This document shows positions 5,751 through 5,764 of a stretch of DNA of 5,764 bases, in pieces. The notes under the pieces are model-generated. The model saw nothing but the letters and a program-made list of their open reading frames with translations, was not told the origin of the DNA and ran no database searches. Source of the stretch: JAAAOH01 sp041686235. GTDB taxonomy: Bacteria; Spirochaetota; Spirochaetia; DSM-27196; PWMO01. Position 1 is the first letter of the stretch. Each line of letters opens with the position of its first letter. The position numbers were made by a program, and so were the translations under genes. The stretch lies in NCBI GenBank assembly GCA_041686235.1, contig JAWLED010000125.1:1-5764 (forward strand), in the 5' to 3' direction.

Positions 5751-5764
5751 CGCAGGGGCGCCAC

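Noticed and set aside
5751..5764. Terminator after the serine hydrolase homologue
   Set aside because: Only 14 bases follow the stop codon and they hold no hairpin with a T-run.

Overview
The window is a GC-rich (roughly 60% by eye), gene-dense chromosomal stretch from a diderm (Gram-negative-type) bacterium. The diderm call rests on an MlaE-type lipid-transport permease and on two exported enzymes with classical signal peptides. Lysine is scarce and arginine common, and the exported nucleotidase is very acidic, which fits a saline or alkaline habitat. A spirochaete-like origin is possible from the overall look of the proteins but is only a guess. I see no tRNA, rRNA, CRISPR array, insertion sequence or phage gene.

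Layout from left to right: (1) on the minus strand, the first 18 codons of an MlaF-like ABC ATPase (1-56) lie directly downstream of an MlaE-like permease (73-846). Together they form the start of an outer-membrane lipid-asymmetry (Mla/MCE) import operon that runs off the left edge. (2) A 151-bp divergent intergenic region (847-997) holds a perfect -35 hexamer facing mlaE and an operator-like inverted repeat. (3) On the plus strand, a 10-TM auxin efflux carrier (AEC) family transporter (998-1885) contains no lysine. (4) A strong hairpin with U-tracts (1884-1927) ends the convergent minus-strand gene. (5) On the minus strand, a secreted bifunctional metallophosphatase/5'-nucleotidase (1949-3976) has an altered metal site. 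(6) A 211-bp divergent region (3977-4187) has an 11-bp-period direct repeat, a likely extended -10 promoter and a leader hairpin. (7) On the plus strand, an exported, membrane-anchored beta-lactamase/CubicO-type serine hydrolase homologue (4188-5750) has Gln where the S-x-x-K catalytic lysine should be.

Functionally these look like independent envelope and transport genes rather than one pathway: lipid trafficking, a solute carrier, periplasmic nucleotide salvage, and a possible cell-wall or ester-binding protein. I found no convincing new multi-gene system. The observations most worth checking are the missing catalytic lysine in the serine hydrolase homologue and the substituted metal ligands in the nucleotidase.
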